This document shows, in pieces, positions 45,398-53,874 of a DNA stretch of 64,000 nucleotides. Position numbers and translations under genes: made by a program. Each line of letters starts with the position of its first letter. Position 1 is the stretch's first letter. Below the pieces are notes generated by a model. That model did not search any database. It was not told where the DNA came from and saw only the letters and a program-made list of their open reading frames with translations. The stretch lies in assembly GCF_900115825.1 (NCBI RefSeq), contig NZ_FOXW01000006.1, forward strand, positions 62,001 to 126,000. The letters are read 5' to 3'. The stretch is from Desemzia incerta (GTDB taxonomy: Bacteria > Bacillota > Bacilli > Lactobacillales > Carnobacteriaceae).

Positions 45398-45590
45398 ATA
45401 GCATCTTTTTATGTTTGTGTTTCTTCAAATGATTCAAAACAACTTTGATGATTAATGACGACACTGCGACATAAACCAACCAAGTAATCAAAAAACTATT
45501 TAAAGTAAAATATCTAGGAACGAAATAAGGGTAACAAAAAAGAATGATAAGATTTATTGGAGCCACAATGTAATACATATATTTTTCCAT
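45396..45590 (-). CDS. Possible small membrane protein
   Basis: A 64-residue frame with two hydrophobic segments and a basic end (HLKKHKHKKML). The composition looks real and it ends at a terminator, but no convincing ribosome binding site is seen before either Met. Unrecognised. Confidence 0.4.
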   Translation of the reverse strand: MEKYMYYIVAPINLIILFCYPYFVPRYFTLNSFLITWLVYVAVSSLIIKVVLNHLKKHKHKKML

Positions 45591-45823
45591 ACTTAAAAAC
45601 CAGCTAACTCTTTTTATTCGTTTAGTTTGCTACTATAGGTTTGATTTTTCTAGCTACTACAATAATATAGCACATAAAACTTATATGAGAAATCGTTTTC
45701 AAAAATAGTTGTTGTGCTTAATATTTACAAAATTATAATTTCTTTATCTTAAAATAACCGACTCCTGTTTAATCTTAAGATTGAACTTATTTCTATTGGT
45801 CACTTTCGTTTTCTGCCCGCTCC

Positions 45824-45887
45824 TTTGCGTTCCCTATTTCCTAGATTATTTGAAAAAAGGGAACGCAAATTCAAATTACGTTCCCTT
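45824..45887. repeat. Overlapping inverted repeats in a gene gap
   Basis: TTTGCGTTCCCT (45824-45835) pairs with AGGGAACGCAAA (45858-45869), which can also pair with the following ACGTTCCCTT (45878-45887). Two alternative hairpins share the middle arm. The surrounding gap 45591-45904 has no gene. Confidence 0.6.
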
Positions 45888-45904
45888 AATGGTGAGTTCA
45901 CTCC

Positions 45905-45940
45905 GAAAAAGACACGCAAACACAATTTGCGTGTCTTTTT
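45905..45940. terminator. Terminator of the P-type ATPase gene
   Basis: GACACGCAAA and TTTGCGTGTC arms flanked by A5 and T5, usable in both directions. It lies 16 bp beyond the ATPase stop. Confidence 0.85.
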
Positions 45941-45955
45941 AAGCGTCAAATATCA

Positions 45956-47878
45956 TTAAAGGGTACGCAAAGGGGTTTTTACTACTTCATTTGAGCTGGA
46001 AGTGGTGTAACCAGACCGTCTTCTATTGCCGTTCAGTTGATATCTCAACAATCGCATGCCGTTAAAGATAACGACTAAGATACTGCCCTCGTGCACCAAC
46101 ATTCCGATCGACATATTCATCCATTCACTGAAAAAGACGCTGGCCATTAAGACTGCGACCACTCCAACTGCGATAATGATGTTTTGTTTCATATTCCGCG
46201 CAGTAGCTTTCGTCAACCCCAACGCATGAGGCAAGCGGCTGAAGTCAGAGTTCATTAAGACTACATCCGACGTCTCGATTGCTACGTCTGTCCCTTTCCC
46301 CATCGCAATTCCGATATCGGCTAAAGCTAAAGATGGACTATCGTTGACCCCGTCACCGACAAACGCGACGATTTGCCCTTGCTGCTGTAATTCTGCGATG
46401 TAAGCTGCTTTATCTTCCGGGAGCATATTTCCATGTGCTTCGGTCAACTCTAACTCGCGAGCTACTACATCCACCGTTCCTTGGTTGTCTCCTGAAAGAA
46501 CGATTAGATTTTTCACGCCTAGCTGCTTCAACTCTTCTAAATCCTTTTTGACTCCTACGCGAACCTGATCGCGAATCCCCATCAGAATCTTCAATTCGCC
46601 ATCGACCGCTGTCAACACCAGCGAATTGCCGTTTTTTCCAAATCGCCTGATATCTGCTTGTGCTTTTTGATCCATGAGCACGTGTTCTTGTTCCATCAAT
46701 GCTGCATTCCCAACCGCTACTCGGTGACCGTTCACTTGAGCTGTGATACCGCCGCCTTTAACAACTTTTGTATCTTCTACTATCGAAAAAGTCGTTTCTC
46801 CTATTTCCTGCAGAACGGCTTTTGCGAGCGGATGATCGGATTCCCGTTCTACACTGGCTAAATACCCAAGAACTTCCTCTGCCTGACCGTCGTAAAATTC
46901 CATTTCTGCCACAGCGGGGTTCCCTTGTGTCAACGTGCCCGTCTTATCAAATACAATCGTATCCACTCGGCTGAAGTCATGGATGACTTCACTTCCTTTG
47001 AGAAGAACTCCATTGCGCGCACCATTCCCAATGCCTGCAACATTAGAAACAGGCACCCCGATGACTAAAGCCCCAGGACAGCCTAGTACCAAGATCGTGA
47101 TCGCCAATTCGATATCTTGGCTGAACAGCCACACTGCAAAGGAAAGCACCAATACCGCCGGCGTATAGTATTTGGAAAAGCGATCGATAAAACGTTCCGC
47201 TTCCGACTTAGAATCTTGTGCTTCTTCCACCAGCTCAATGATTTTCCCAAATGTCGTATCCTCGCCCACTCGATCGGCGCGAATTTGTAAAGTGCCGTTT
47301 TCTAAAATCGTTCCGGCATACACTTCAGCACCCGCCGTCTTGTTCACCGGCACCGATTCGCCCGTGATACTAGCCTCATTGATGTGGCCTTCTCCTGACA
47401 AGACGGTGCCATCTACTGGAACTTTAGCTCCCGTTTTGACAAGTAGAATATCTCCTTCATCAACGGCATCTACCTCTACTTCTTCAAATGCTCCATCTTC
47501 CATTTGGCGCAGAGCACTTTCTGGTGCCATTTCCGTCAGCTCTTTGATCGCCGAACGAGTCTGATTCAATGTTCGCTGTTCCAAAAAATGCCCGAACAAA
47601 AATAAAAAGGTCACGATAGCTGATTCTTCATAGTTTTGGATCAAGAAAGCCCCAATGACCGCAATAGTGACCAAAACATCGATGCTGACCACTTTCACTT
47701 TCAACGCTTGAACGGCTTGAATAGCAATCGGCGCAACTCCTAGAATAGATGCCACGATCAATGCTCCTTCAGAAACCCACACATTTTTTAACACAAAGTG
47801 GCTGAAGAATCCAATGATGATCAACATTCCACTGATCCAAGTAATCTTACTTTTCTTACTTAATACATACTGTTGCAT
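45956..47878 (-). CDS. Heavy-metal P-type ATPase (P1B-like) with CPG motif
   Basis: A 640-residue metal pump. The phosphorylation motif DKTGTLT is at Asp311, with TGES and GDGVNDSPSLA in place. The transmembrane metal motif is Cys267-Pro268-Gly269, not the usual CPC, SPC or TPC. The N-terminal HMA domain is missing; a separate HMA protein is encoded upstream at 48346. The metal is uncertain (Zn, Cd, Fe and Co are candidates). GGAGGGG precedes the ATG. It has its own promoter with an FNR-type box. Confidence 0.88.
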   Translation of the reverse strand: MQQYVLSKKSKITWISGMLIIIGFFSHFVLKNVWVSEGALIVASILGVAPIAIQAVQALKVKVVSIDVLVTIAVIGAFLIQNYEESAIVTFLFLFGHFLEQRTLNQTRSAIKELTEMAPESALRQMEDGAFEEVEVDAVDEGDILLVKTGAKVPVDGTVLSGEGHINEASITGESVPVNKTAGAEVYAGTILENGTLQIRADRVGEDTTFGKIIELVEEAQDSKSEAERFIDRFSKYYTPAVLVLSFAVWLFSQDIELAITILVLGCPGALVIGVPVSNVAGIGNGARNGVLLKGSEVIHDFSRVDTIVFDKTGTLTQGNPAVAEMEFYDGQAEEVLGYLASVERESDHPLAKAVLQEIGETTFSIVEDTKVVKGGGITAQVNGHRVAVGNAALMEQEHVLMDQKAQADIRRFGKNGNSLVLTAVDGELKILMGIRDQVRVGVKKDLEELKQLGVKNLIVLSGDNQGTVDVVARELELTEAHGNMLPEDKAAYIAELQQQGQIVAFVGDGVNDSPSLALADIGIAMGKGTDVAIETSDVVLMNSDFSRLPHALGLTKATARNMKQNIIIAVGVVAVLMASVFFSEWMNMSIGMLVHEGSILVVIFNGMRLLRYQLNGNRRRSGYTTSSSNEVVKTPLRTL

Positions 47879-47909
47879 GATTTTCCCCTCCTATTTTATG
47901 GTTAAACCT

Positions 47910-47951
47910 AGTATAAAAGACTTCTTCAACTTAAAATTTGACTGCCATCAA
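47910..47951 (-). promoter_or_regulatory. ATPase promoter with CRP/FNR-type box
   Basis: On the minus strand TTGATGGCAGTCAA (47951-47938) matches TTGAT-N4-ATCAA with one change. It is followed by 22 bp and then TATACT (47915-47910). This gives a box centred near -41.5, the class II activator position. There is no good -35 box, so an activator is expected. Same spacing as at 48639-48680. Confidence 0.7.
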
Positions 47952-47979
47952 GTTTAAGAACCTTATTGCCTTTTAGCAT

Positions 47980-48009
47980 AAAAAAGATTCCAGAAAACTT
48001 TCTGGAATC
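47980..48009 (-). terminator. Terminator between the small gene at 48021 and the ATPase gene
   Basis: Arms GATTCCAGAA and TTCTGGAATC followed on the minus strand by T6. It splits the metal genes into two transcripts. Confidence 0.85.
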
Positions 48010-48020
48010 CACAAGATGGG

Positions 48021-48314
48021 TCACGCCTGATAAGCTCGATCTATCTCCGAAAGCATGTTGTACACTGCTGCATACGTTTCACACACATCGTCAGGAACAG
48101 CGTACTGATTTGTGACCTCGCGTAATTTTGAAAACTCTGTATCCAAATTGGGACTCGCAATCCCTGCTGCTTGTGTTTTTTCCTTTATCTTACTAAACAA
48201 TTCCCGCACTTCAAATGCTTCAGGATGGTTCTTTCCATGTGCACGAGTGATTGCTGACGTGAACAAATCTAATTGTTTAAAATGGTTGTTTGCGACTTCC
48301 TTAAATGCTGTCAT
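48021..48314 (-). CDS. Small all-alpha protein, weakly RIC/ScdA-like
   Basis: A 97-residue protein, mostly helical. The segment AHGKNHPEAFEVRELF resembles the His-containing segment of RIC/ScdA iron-sulfur repair proteins, but the full di-iron site is not present, so the relation is tentative. AAGGAA lies 7 nt before the ATG. It follows the HMA chaperone gene by 31 bp and ends at a terminator, so the two are one transcript under the FNR-type promoter. Function not established. Confidence 0.65.
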   Translation of the reverse strand: MTAFKEVANNHFKQLDLFTSAITRAHGKNHPEAFEVRELFSKIKEKTQAAGIASPNLDTEFSKLREVTNQYAVPDDVCETYAAVYNMLSEIDRAYQA

Positions 48315-48345
48315 AATAAGGTTCCTTCTTTCTTGAATAATAGTT

Positions 48346-48579
48346 TTAAGCAGATTTAACGGTTGTTTTAAGGACTGGATAACCCAAGTCTACAATCGCT
48401 TTTTCGATTTCATTGATAGAAAGGATCTGTTCGTCAAATTCCGTTTTTACTTTACTGGAATTAAATAAAACTTTGACGCTTTCTTTGTCGATCCCCTTCA
48501 ATCCTTTTACAGCACTCTCGATTTTTTGCAGGCAGCTTGGACAAGATAAGGTTTCTAAAGTCAAAACAGCTTTTGTCAT
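48346..48579 (-). CDS. HMA-domain metal chaperone
   Basis: A 77-residue ferredoxin-like metal-binding protein with the metal motif LSCPSC (Cys13, Cys16) and the typical GYPVLKTTV end. ATG at 48579 follows AAAGGAG by 9 nt; a longer frame runs through the promoter and is not used. It may serve as the missing N-terminal metal domain of the P-type ATPase encoded downstream. Confidence 0.87.
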   Translation of the reverse strand: MTKAVLTLETLSCPSCLQKIESAVKGLKGIDKESVKVLFNSSKVKTEFDEQILSINEIEKAIVDLGYPVLKTTVKSA

Positions 48580-48638
48580 GATGCATTTCTCCTTTATCGT
48601 TTTATTTGCAGAAGAGGATTTCTCTTCCTTACATCTGC

Positions 48639-48688
48639 AGTATAGCCAATTTGGTTGAATCAAAACTTGATCCTTATCAAGTTTTGAT
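48639..48688 (-). promoter_or_regulatory. HMA operon promoter with consensus FNR-type box
   Basis: TTGATCCTTATCAA at 48667-48680 is an exact TTGAT-N4-ATCAA box, inside a larger perfect inverted repeat with 13-bp arms (48659-48671, 48676-48688). TATACT lies at 48644-48639, 22 bp from the box, with no good -35. The centre is near -41.5, the class II activation geometry of CRP/FNR proteins. Confidence 0.8.
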
Positions 48689-48705
48689 AGTTTTCCTAAA
48701 ATAAA

Positions 48706-48742
48706 GAAACGACCTCCCAGATCTGTCTGGTGAGGCCGTTTC
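48706..48742. terminator. Terminator after cadD
   Basis: GAAACGACCTC and GAGGCCGTTTC arms with T-rich sequence on both strands beyond. Confidence 0.75.
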
Positions 48743-48754
48743 ACATTTTTTGAA

Positions 48755-49375
48755 TCAGGCAAACAAGTTGAGCAGTGCTTGAAAAGTTCCACTCTCTGCC
48801 ATAATATATAGTCCCAATCCGATAAAGACAACCGGGACAATGATCCGTTCATACTTTTCAAGCGTTTCAGAGACAAAAGAGACTTTTGCCAGTCGATAAC
48901 TGATATAACAAAGAAGTGCAATCGAAATAGCAAATACAACTAGAGCTACTCCAATTTCTAGAGCTGACAGAGCGGTAAAGTAAGGAATGTAAATGCCTAG
49001 ATTATCGCCACCTGAAGCAATCGTTATTAAAGCTACCGTCCAAAATAAACGGCTTGTGTCTCGAGTTTCCAGCTTTTCAACTACTTCATCTTCTTCTTCT
49101 TCTTCCTCCTCACCCACTAAGGCAACTCGCACCCCTAAATAAATCGGAATTAGCCCCAGAAGCCCGATCACCCAATCTTGAGGAATAAAGTTCAATACAT
49201 ATGCAGCAAATAAACTTACTGCCACTAAGATTCCTGTGCCGAGATATTGTCCCCAATAGATTTGACGGACACCTTTTTTGGTATAACTTTGCGAAAAAAT
49301 AATCAATAGGATAAATAGATAATCAATACTCGTGGAAATATAAACAGCTATAGCTGTAAAAATACTTTGCAACAA
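48755..49375 (-). CDS. cadD: CadD-family cadmium resistance transporter
   Basis: A 206-residue membrane protein with six predicted helices and a very acidic loop (GEEEEEEEDE) at about residues 90-100, typical of CadD. TTG start at 49375, 8 nt after GGAGG; the upstream in-frame codons overlap that site. Family members export or sequester cadmium. It is the second gene of cadC-cadD. Confidence 0.87.
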   Translation of the reverse strand: MLQSIFTAIAVYISTSIDYLFILLIIFSQSYTKKGVRQIYWGQYLGTGILVAVSLFAAYVLNFIPQDWVIGLLGLIPIYLGVRVALVGEEEEEEEDEVVEKLETRDTSRLFWTVALITIASGGDNLGIYIPYFTALSALEIGVALVVFAISIALLCYISYRLAKVSFVSETLEKYERIIVPVVFIGLGLYIMAESGTFQALLNLFA

Positions 49376-49402
49376 ACTTGTTTCCTCCAAACTAAAATTT
49401 CA

Positions 49403-49756
49403 TCATTTTGTTTCTGACATCTTGAAAAAAGCACGAATAGTCGAATGCACTTCTTCATTCGCTATAGAATAATAAACCATTTTTCCATCTTGCCGCGCTT
49501 TTGTCATTCCCTGCTTTTTTAAAAATCGTAAGTGGTGTGACGTTGTAGCTATACTTGCATCTAATACAGCCGCCAGATCACAAACACACATTTCCTTATA
49601 CGTTTCTAAAGCATAAAATATCTTAATCCTAGATATGTCTCCAAAGCATCTCCCTAATGCAAGTAAACGTGAAAAGTCGTTTTCGTCCAATCTATTTTTT
49701 ACATTTTCTACTTTTTCTTTATGTACGATATTCGCTTTACAAACTTCTATACTCAT
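49403..49756 (-). CDS. cadC: ArsR/SmtB family metal repressor CadC
   Basis: A 117-residue winged-helix repressor. Metal-site residues Cys6, Cys57 and Cys59 (MCVCDLA) match CadC; the fourth Cys found near position 11 in plasmid pI258 CadC is absent. The recognition helix region is ASIATTSHHLRFLKKQG. ATG at 49756 follows GAGGTGG. It should repress cadCD and release on cadmium, lead or zinc. Confidence 0.9.
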   Translation of the reverse strand: MSIEVCKANIVHKEKVENVKNRLDENDFSRLLALGRCFGDISRIKIFYALETYKEMCVCDLAAVLDASIATTSHHLRFLKKQGMTKARQDGKMVYYSIANEEVHSTIRAFFKMSETK

Positions 49757-49770
49757 TTTCTCCACCTCTC

Positions 49771-49790
49771 ATTCAAACTTTCATTTGAAT
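49771..49790. promoter_or_regulatory. CadC operator
   Basis: ATTCAAA (49771-49777) and TTTGAAT (49784-49790) form an inverted repeat just upstream of cadC, like known CadC/ArsR sites with the TCAAA...TTTGA core. Confidence 0.75.
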
Positions 49791-49870
49791 GAAGTATATC
49801 TCTTGAATTATCCTTTTGTCAATCGCCTCAACATGCCTAGTTTTCTTCTATCAGCACTGAAAGACGTCAC

Positions 49871-49905
49871 AAAAAAATCGTGCTGAAAGTCTGCACGATT
49901 TTTTG
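49871..49905. terminator. Bidirectional terminator after the YibE/F genes
   Basis: AAAATCGTGC and GCACGATTTT arms with A and T runs outside. Confidence 0.85.
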
Positions 49906-49928
49906 ACCTATCAAATATTTCTCTACTG

Positions 49929-50711
49929 TTATTCTGCCTCTCCGGAACGAACCTTGTCTTTGTATTTGACCATACTATACGCTGAAAGCCATGCTGTAAT
50001 CGGGATGATCAAAATAGCACCCGTTCCTGTATAAAAAATCGACATGGCTTCAGACGCGAACACTTTCGAATTTAAAACCTCGCCTAAAGAGTAGCCTAAA
50101 TCCTTAAACCAAATAATCAGAGCCAGATAACCGCCGATGAAAGCAAAGAATAACGTGTTTGTCGTTGTCCCAAGGATATCTTTTCCAACTGTCATCCCGG
50201 ACTTGAATAATTGGTACCGATCTAAAGTCGGATTGTGAAAGTAGATTTCGTTCATCGCAGAAGAAATCGAGATGGCTGTATCGGTTATAGCTCCGATCGT
50301 TCCCATGATGATCGTACAGATGATGATGTCGCCAAAATCGATCCCGACATAAAATGAAAACGACAGCAGCTCTTCAATTTCTTCTATCCCAAACCCTTGA
50401 ATTTTAGACTTCTCTACCAATACAAAAACAGCGAAAATCAACAAAATCAACGTAAGAATCGTTGAAACAAAGGCCGTAAGAGACTTAAAATTAAACTGAT
50501 TGATGTAAAATAAATTAATGCAGCTGATCAATATACAAGCAATGATCGTTAGAAGAATCGGATTGATTGCTTGGTCTGTCATAAGAATGATAGTAACCAG
50601 CATGATCCCGAAGTTGAAGAACAACGCCAGAAAAGAGCGCGTCCCTTTTTCCCCGCCGATCACTTTCATGAGGACAAATAAAATCAGTGCCAACAAAATC
50701 AGTACATTCAT
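49929..50711 (-). CDS. YibE/F family membrane protein (second of pair)
   Basis: A 260-residue protein with about seven membrane helices and the YibE/F pattern GTIGAITDTAISISSAMNEI. ATG overlaps the stop of the upstream partner by 4 bp. The family is widespread in Firmicutes and of unknown function. It lacks the extracytoplasmic domain of the first gene. Confidence 0.85.
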   Translation of the reverse strand: MNVLILLALILFVLMKVIGGEKGTRSFLALFFNFGIMLVTIILMTDQAINPILLTIIACILISCINLFYINQFNFKSLTAFVSTILTLILLIFAVFVLVEKSKIQGFGIEEIEELLSFSFYVGIDFGDIIICTIIMGTIGAITDTAISISSAMNEIYFHNPTLDRYQLFKSGMTVGKDILGTTTNTLFFAFIGGYLALIIWFKDLGYSLGEVLNSKVFASEAMSIFYTGTGAILIIPITAWLSAYSMVKYKDKVRSGEAE

Positions 50712-51823
50712 TTGATCACCCTCCCCTTACGGATAAAGTAAATGGCTGTATAGATGCTGATGGGAATCGTCAAGACGATCCCGATGCTTCCTACTAGCGC
50801 CCTCGTCAACTCTAACGACAAATTCATCGACAATGTATAATTCACTGCCATACCGTTTTTCAAATACAACAAGATCATCGGAATACTGCCGCTTACATAC
50901 GCAAAGAACAGCACATTAGACATGGTGCCCATAATGTCTTTGCCGATTTCTCTGCCGGATGTCTTCAAGTCTTTCAATGCGATCGCCTGATTTTTCTCCG
51001 TCAGCTCATACAGCGAGGAAGTGATCGTGATGGCAATGTCCATTGCCGCTCCTAGAGAACCGACTAAAAGGCTGGCTAAAAATACCGACTGCGGATTTCT
51101 GGTGATAAAAGCCATCTCTTCGTACCGCAGTCCTTCTCCAGCTGTCAATTTAATGACCGCATAAGCAATCAGCAACGACGAGAATGTCCCTGCCACAGTG
51201 GCTAAAATAGCCGCATGGGTCTTTTTGTTGTTTCCGCTCACCAACAACAATGAAAAGACTGTAAAGAAAAGCACCAGTCCGCTGCAGATCCAGAATAAAT
51301 TTACGTCTTCTCCCTCAGTGTAGTAATTCATCGCCAGCATCAATACCAAAACATTGACGACTAAACTGATCAATGAGTACAAACCGCTCTTTTTCCCAAC
51401 CCATAGGACCGTCACGATAAACAACCAAGCAGCAACTACGATAAACGTATCTCGTTTAGCCCCTTCGATATTTCCTGTCAAATGCGTTCCCTCATCGTTT
51501 TGAATACTCACGAAGATTTTATCTCCCATTTGATATTCGTGGTCCGCCGCACCGGATTCGGAGTATTGGTTTTCCATTAGAATCCGTTGCCCTTTATGGT
51601 CGCCGTTTTTGATTTCACCGATCACCGTTTGATCAATTACTTGATCTGTATTGCTCAGGGAATCTACCGTTTCTTCTTCATCCGTCACAGTAGTTTCTAT
51701 CACTTCTGCTATCGGCTTGTCGTATAAGTAAAAGTTATTTTGTACAAATAAGATGGATAACACCATACTGAGTAAAATCAATCCATAGGTTATAAACGTT
51801 TTATTTTTCCATTTGATATTCAT
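50708..51823 (-). CDS. YibE/F family membrane protein (first of pair)
   Basis: A 371-residue protein: N-terminal membrane helix, an extracellular domain of about 90 residues (residues 30-125), then six or so helices with the pattern GSLGAAMDIAITITSSLYEL. The outer domain carries a KGQRILMENQY beta-like motif. It is paired and translationally coupled with the shorter YibE/F gene; the two probably form a complex. Substrate unknown. Confidence 0.85.
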   Translation of the reverse strand: MNIKWKNKTFITYGLILLSMVLSILFVQNNFYLYDKPIAEVIETTVTDEEETVDSLSNTDQVIDQTVIGEIKNGDHKGQRILMENQYSESGAADHEYQMGDKIFVSIQNDEGTHLTGNIEGAKRDTFIVVAAWLFIVTVLWVGKKSGLYSLISLVVNVLVLMLAMNYYTEGEDVNLFWICSGLVLFFTVFSLLLVSGNNKKTHAAILATVAGTFSSLLIAYAVIKLTAGEGLRYEEMAFITRNPQSVFLASLLVGSLGAAMDIAITITSSLYELTEKNQAIALKDLKTSGREIGKDIMGTMSNVLFFAYVSGSIPMILLYLKNGMAVNYTLSMNLSLELTRALVGSIGIVLTIPISIYTAIYFIRKGRVIK

Positions 51824-51997
51824 CAGAATACCTCCAATTGAATGAGTATCTCAGTGTAGCCTATCACTTTTCGTTCTTCAGAGACAACCCTTTTTTAGCA
51901 TTTTAGCCCCTTATTTGAAGCTTTCATCCGCTTCATGTAAGATTGATGTAGAGAGTACGGCAAGTTTTAGGATAAAAACAAGAAGGAGCTAATTAGG

Positions 51998-53149
51998 ATG
52001 AGTGTTTTTACAGAGCAGCAAAAATTAACTATTTTAGAAGATCTTGTAGCTATCAACAGTGTCAACGAAAACGAGATCGAAGTAGCGGAATACCTGAAGA
52101 AATTGTTCGCAGAGTACGGTATCGACTCCACGATCGTTCCCGTTACAGAAACCAGGGTCAATTTGGTAGCGGAAATCGGTTCAGGATCGCCGGTATTTGG
52201 GATCTCAGGACATATGGATGTCGTCTCACCGGGGGATGTCTCCAACTGGTCGACAGACCCATTTGTGCTGACCGAAAAAGACGGCAAGCTTTATGGACGC
52301 GGGGCTAACGACATGAAATCAGGACTGGCTGCTTTAGCCATCGCTATGATTGAATTGAAAGAAAGCAACTCTTTAACAAAAGGTTCTGTCCGTTTCATGG
52401 CAACGACTGGTGAAGAAGTCGGCGGAGCTGGTTCGAAGAAATTATATGAAGAAGGCTACATGGACGATGTCGATGCTTTGATCGTCGCAGAACCCTCTCA
52501 AGACGTGATCGTTTATTCGCATAAAGGTTCCTTGAACTTCAAAGTCACTTCAAAAGGACAAGAAGCGCACAGTGCTATGCCGCATTTAGGTTACAACGCG
52601 ATCGATCCACTAGCTGAATTCATCACTCGAGTGAACGCAGAAGTACGCGACCCGAGCCGCTCAAATGAAACGCTGGGCGAATTGATCATGAACTGCACGA
52701 TCGTACAAGGCGGACAGCAAGTCAACTCGATTCCTGAGGTTGCTGCTGCAGAATTCAACGTGCGGACGATTCCTGAATACGATACGGAAGAAGTCATTGC
52801 CAAATTCAATGAGATTGCTGAAGAAATCAACAAGCAAAAAGATGCTAAGATTCATGTAGAAGTCACAATGGCTCTGCCGAGTGTGTTCACAGATGGAAAA
52901 TCTGAACTGGTAGAAATCGCTCAAGATTTAGGCGAGAAGTATTTCGGTGAAAAACCTGGAACGATTGGTTCTCCAGGAGTAACTGACGGATCCAACTTCC
53001 TGCGCTCTAAAGGCGACGAGTTCCCGTTCATGATGTTTGGACCCGGCTTAACTAAAATGGCTCACAAAATTGATGAGTACGTGCACAAAGATGTTTACTT
53101 GAAATTCATTGATTTGTACAAAGAAATGATTTTAGCATTTAATCAGTAA
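51998..53149 (+). CDS. ArgE/DapE family M20 deacylase/peptidase
   Basis: A 383-residue zinc metallohydrolase. Metal-site motifs GHMDVVSPGD, GRGANDMKSG, TTGEEVGG (catalytic Glu) and the late SPGVTDGSNF and GPGLTKMAHKIDEYV. Length and motifs fit Lactobacillales DapE/ArgE-like proteins annotated succinyl-diaminopimelate desuccinylase, which would make diaminopimelate for peptidoglycan. No dap genes adjoin, so a general deacylase is also possible. AGAAGGAGC before the ATG. Confidence 0.87.
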   Translation: MSVFTEQQKLTILEDLVAINSVNENEIEVAEYLKKLFAEYGIDSTIVPVTETRVNLVAEIGSGSPVFGISGHMDVVSPGDVSNWSTDPFVLTEKDGKLYGRGANDMKSGLAALAIAMIELKESNSLTKGSVRFMATTGEEVGGAGSKKLYEEGYMDDVDALIVAEPSQDVIVYSHKGSLNFKVTSKGQEAHSAMPHLGYNAIDPLAEFITRVNAEVRDPSRSNETLGELIMNCTIVQGGQQVNSIPEVAAAEFNVRTIPEYDTEEVIAKFNEIAEEINKQKDAKIHVEVTMALPSVFTDGKSELVEIAQDLGEKYFGEKPGTIGSPGVTDGSNFLRSKGDEFPFMMFGPGLTKMAHKIDEYVHKDVYLKFIDLYKEMILAFNQ

Positions 53150-53185
53150 AATCGTTTATTAGATAGATTTTTTTTGATCATACTA

Positions 53186-53221
53186 AATAAGACCTCTGCT
53201 GAATTCAGCGGAGGTCTTATT
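53186..53221. terminator. Palindromic terminator
   Basis: A 36-bp near-perfect palindrome (AATAAGACCTC...GAGGTCTTATT), with one mismatched pair, between two convergent genes. Confidence 0.75.
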
Positions 53222-53247
53222 GTATTGAAAGATTGAAGTCACTAGCT

Positions 53248-53670
53248 TTATTCATTCGGGTAAAGATTTTGATACGTTTCTACTGACTGTTCGATCAATT
53301 TTTTTAAAACTTGAGTGTCGATATCCGCTAGTTTATTGACATAGATACAAGCCTTTCCTGTCGTATGTTTGCCAAAGTTTTCCAGCATTTTTTCTCTTTC
53401 TTCACTTTCATAAGCTAAATAAAGACTGATCTTCGCTTTTCTTGGCGAGAATCCGGCTAAAGGTGCGTCCCCTTCATGTCCTGAAGCATACTTATAGTGA
53501 TAGCTGCCAAAACCGATGATACTCGGACCCCACATTTTCGCTTTAAAGCCTGTTACCTCTTCAAAAATGTCCAGCAACTGATAAGCATCAGCTTTTTTCT
53601 TTTCACTCTCTACACTTTCGATAAAGTCGATCACGCTATTATCATTTTCTTTCATTTTCGGTTCAGCCAT
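53248..53670 (-). CDS. DUF1801 domain protein
   Basis: A 140-residue protein of the DUF1801 (YdhG-like) group. Visible motifs: VTGFKAKMWGPSIIGFGSYHY and GFSPRKAKISLYL. Soluble, no catalytic residues known. Function unknown. Monocistronic. Confidence 0.8.
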   Translation of the reverse strand: MAEPKMKENDNSVIDFIESVESEKKKADAYQLLDIFEEVTGFKAKMWGPSIIGFGSYHYKYASGHEGDAPLAGFSPRKAKISLYLAYESEEREKMLENFGKHTTGKACIYVNKLADIDTQVLKKLIEQSVETYQNLYPNE

Positions 53671-53874
53671 ACAGTCACGCTCCTCTTCTTCGAATAGATG
53701 TTAGTTCCATTATGGCACTTTAAAAGTACAAGTACAATTCTCTGAAAAAGAGCTTCCATAGCTACAGTAACAAATAGAAATATTTTTTAAAAACATCATT
53801 TATTTAATCAGCTATTATGGTACACTTAGCTCAATTAAATTGTATCGTAACTGTTATATTTGAGGAGATGTAGG

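Noticed and set aside
48667-48680. Relation between the FNR-type box and the TTGATCAA cores of the 52-bp arrays
   Set aside because: The array cores lack the 4-bp centre between TTGAT and ATCAA, so the likeness is partial and probably chance.
48346-48939. 197-residue ORF containing the HMA protein
   Set aside because: Its first 120 codons run through a terminator and the FNR-type promoter; the HMA start at 48579 has a good ribosome binding site.
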